Shown here one piece after another: positions 62,259 to 64,000 of a stretch of 64,000 nucleotides of DNA (positions are counted from its first letter, which is position 1; the number at the start of each line of letters is the position of its first letter). Origin of the DNA: Pseudomonas guariconensis (GTDB taxonomy: Bacteria; Pseudomonadota; Gammaproteobacteria; Pseudomonadales; Pseudomonadaceae). Position numbers and translations under genes: made by a program. The stretch is taken from the NCBI RefSeq assembly GCF_900102675.1, contig NZ_FMYX01000005.1:124001-188000 (forward strand). Direction: 5' to 3'. The notes under the pieces are model-generated. The model was given only the letters and a program-made list of their open reading frames with translations, made no database searches and was not told the DNA's origin.

Positions 62259-63335
62259 ATGGAAATCGATCCGCTACTCCACGCACTGCTGCTGGCCCGC
62301 GGACCGGGCGGGCAGGAGGATGAAGTCCGGCACATCTGCCTGCGCGAACTGGCTCGTCACTGCGACGAAACCCGCATCGATCGCGCCGGCAACGTGCTCG
62401 GCGTGCTGCGCGCAACCCAGCCTTGCGAGCCTGAACAGAGCATCCGATTGATGGCTCACATGGATGAGATCGCCATGATCGTGAAGCGCGTGAAGACCGA
62501 CGGCACGCTCGAAGTACTGGCACTGGGAGGCGCGCAACCGATCAGTTTTGGCGTGTGCCCGGTGGAGCTGCTCGGCGACCAGCAGTGCCTGCCGGGCGTG
62601 CTCTCCTATGGCTCGATGCACAACAGCGGCCGCTCCACCAATGGTCGCGAAGTCCTGTCTGGTGACGTGCATTGGCAGGACGTGCACGTGGTCACACGCC
62701 AGGATACCGCTGCACTGGAACGCGCCGGGATCAGGCCTGGCACGCGGGTCGTGCTCAGCCGGCACTGGCGTCAACCCTACGCGGTCAACGACTGCATCGC
62801 GGCGCATTTTCTCGATGATCGCGCGCCGGTTGCAGCGCTGCTGGGCTGTGCCCGTGATCTTAAGGCACGCCGCGCCGGGCTGCGCCAGGATGTCTGGTTC
62901 GTCTTCACCACCCTGGAGGAAGAGTCCAACGCCGGGGCCATGTACGCCGCGGCGCGCCTGCCGGGCGATACTACCGTGGCAGTCGAAGTGGGCCCGGTGC
63001 TGGACGAGTACGGTACCCGGTTGAGCGCCGACCCGATCATCAATACCGGGGATCAAAAAGGTCTCTACAGCCGTAGTGTCGTCCATGGGCTGACGGCGGC
63101 GGCGCAGCGCGCCGGGTACAGGCCGCAAGCCGCCTTGCTGGTGGATTTCGCCAGTGACGCGAGCGCGGTCATGAGCGCGGGTGTCGCGGCGCAGGCAGGC
63201 TGCCTGGCCATTCCCACGGAGAACACCCATGGCTTCGAGATGATCCATGGCGATGGCATCACGGCCTGTGCAGCGACGTTGGTGGAATACGCGCTGGCGC
63301 CGCAAACCCCATCAGCCCCCCACAATCCACGTTGA
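62259..63335 (+). CDS. M42-family metallopeptidase (aminopeptidase-like)
   Basis: The protein has 358 aa. The metal site motifs of M42 aminopeptidases occur in order: MAHMDEI (66-72), NDCIAAHFLDDRAP, TTLEEESNAGAM with the catalytic Glu and a metal Glu, VEVGP and the final TENTHGFEMIHGDG with the last metal His. These enzymes remove N-terminal residues from peptides as cytoplasmic dodecamers with cobalt or zinc. The usual proton-relay Asp is in MDE. It has no signal peptide. Confidence 0.88.
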   Translation: MEIDPLLHALLLARGPGGQEDEVRHICLRELARHCDETRIDRAGNVLGVLRATQPCEPEQSIRLMAHMDEIAMIVKRVKTDGTLEVLALGGAQPISFGVCPVELLGDQQCLPGVLSYGSMHNSGRSTNGREVLSGDVHWQDVHVVTRQDTAALERAGIRPGTRVVLSRHWRQPYAVNDCIAAHFLDDRAPVAALLGCARDLKARRAGLRQDVWFVFTTLEEESNAGAMYAAARLPGDTTVAVEVGPVLDEYGTRLSADPIINTGDQKGLYSRSVVHGLTAAAQRAGYRPQAALLVDFASDASAVMSAGVAAQAGCLAIPTENTHGFEMIHGDGITACAATLVEYALAPQTPSAPHNPR

Positions 63336-63356
63336 ACCCTCTCCCAGGAGCGACCG

Positions 63357-63881
63357 GTGCCGCGCATCATCACCCCCGCAACCCCAGAGCACGAAATCAG
63401 CGAGCGCAATGCCAAGCTGTTCGGTTCTCCAAAGGAGCGTCTGGATTTCTACCGCCGGGAAATCCAGTACGAGACGAGCATCCTGGCCAACCGCACCGAT
63501 GCCTTTCTTGCGGCCCAGTCGTTTCTGGTCATCGCGTTCGTGTCCTCCATGGGCAATCTCAATCCGGACTGGGGGGCGGCGTTCACCTTGATCGTGCCGC
63601 CGTTTCTCGCCTTGTTGGGGGCGTTGAGTTCGTTGAGTGCCTGGCCGGGCATCCGCGCGGCCTACAAGATCATCGACCATTGGCAGTTCAAGCAGAGCCA
63701 CCTGCTGCGCAGCGAGCCCTTGATGGGGTTGGCTTATGACGAGTCACCCCTGTTTTGCGAGACGGAAATCTCGCGACCTGGGTATCGCAAGTCATTGCTG
63801 TTTTCGTTGCGCACTCCTTGGGTATTCCTGGTGTTCTGGCTGGCCCTAGGGGGTTATGCGGTGGCAATCCAGGTGTTGTGA
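63357..63881 (+). CDS. Membrane protein of unknown function
   Basis: The protein has 174 aa. The start is GTG at 63357, supported by AGGAGCGACC upstream. A soluble N-terminus with FYRREIQYETSILANRTDAF is followed by membrane helices at about 50-66, 74-96 and 150-172. The helical N-terminus next to two membrane spans looks like a small sensor or effector-type membrane protein, but no family is assigned. It lies 21 bases after the peptidase gene and may be in the same operon. Confidence 0.7.
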   Translation: MPRIITPATPEHEISERNAKLFGSPKERLDFYRREIQYETSILANRTDAFLAAQSFLVIAFVSSMGNLNPDWGAAFTLIVPPFLALLGALSSLSAWPGIRAAYKIIDHWQFKQSHLLRSEPLMGLAYDESPLFCETEISRPGYRKSLLFSLRTPWVFLVFWLALGGYAVAIQVL

Positions 63882-64000
63882 TGTGCCCGGGCCTGGCAGT
63901 CGAAGCGAGGCCGCGTGGCGCCTTTAGCGTAGCCGCATGCCCACCTGTCGGTTCGACAGAGTCGAGGCGGGGAACTGGCTTTCACAAGCAGTACCCATCA
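63882..64000. other. Right edge, no feature seen
   Basis: The last 119 bases hold no supportable gene, terminator or RNA; the window ends before the next gene. Confidence 0.5.

Overview
The window is a piece of a gamma-proteobacterial chromosome that looks like the Pseudomonas putida group. The evidence is the GC-rich coding style, P. putida-type REP elements (for example near 24940), a csrA/rsm gene, ANR-type promoter boxes and characteristic gene sets (modABC, ahpCF, sstT-nhaR, arsRH-GAPDH-arsJ, iorAB). Most genes are intact housekeeping or accessory loci. There is no integrase, transposase or CRISPR array. | 1-5.5 kb: the 3' tip of a tRNA-like RNA (probably tmRNA), then a sparse AT-richer stretch with an orphan fimbrial adhesin, orphan terminators, small lipoproteins and secreted proteins, and a signal-less PL7 alginate-lyase-like protein; it ends with doxX and tRNA-Leu. 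6-9.2 kb: a three-gene operon of PAS histidine kinase, double-domain KaiC-like ATPase and single-domain response regulator, followed by a CsrA/Rsm regulator on the other strand. 9.5-15.3 kb: topoisomerase IB, modABC with a ModE-like operator, nitronate monooxygenase and small proteins. 15.4-20.8 kb: a TsdB/TsdA-like thiosulfate dehydrogenase pair, ugd, galU and gor. | 21-22.5 kb: one continuous coding frame joins a type-1-like pilin to the C-terminal half of a fimbrial usher, apparently the scar of a deleted chaperone-usher operon. 22.6-32.3 kb: ahpC, ahpF, yceH, sstT, nhaR, a TerC-type membrane protein, a C39-peptidase-like lipoprotein without catalytic Cys/His, puuB and tRNA-Val. 32.7-35.7 kb: a small paralogous protein, a DUF72 protein, a chloroperoxidase-type hydrolase and a split YeeE/YedE transporter. 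| 35.8-52.3 kb: the most coherent accessory region, an oxygen-limitation locus. It has two FNR/ANR-family regulators, four tandem-domain universal stress proteins, two related GNAT acetyltransferases, an MBL/beta-CASP nuclease, a phosphoribosyltransferase, an orphan flavoprotein reductase-like protein, a K+ channel, a second FtsH, an Lpp/OprI-like lipoprotein and a P-type ATPase fused to a hemerythrin domain. Six ANR boxes (TTGAY-N4-RTCAA type) lie before these genes, so the region reads as one regulon. | 52.4-56 kb: arsR-arsH-GAPDH-arsJ, an arsenate tolerance set that works through 1-arseno-3-phosphoglycerate export, without arsC or arsB. 56-60.1 kb: a periplasmic molybdenum hydroxylase (IorA/IorB type) with a triheme cytochrome. 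60.3-64 kb: small conserved proteins, a free-standing hemerythrin, an M42-type aminopeptidase and a membrane protein. All functions are inferred from sequence reading alone; no database search was run.
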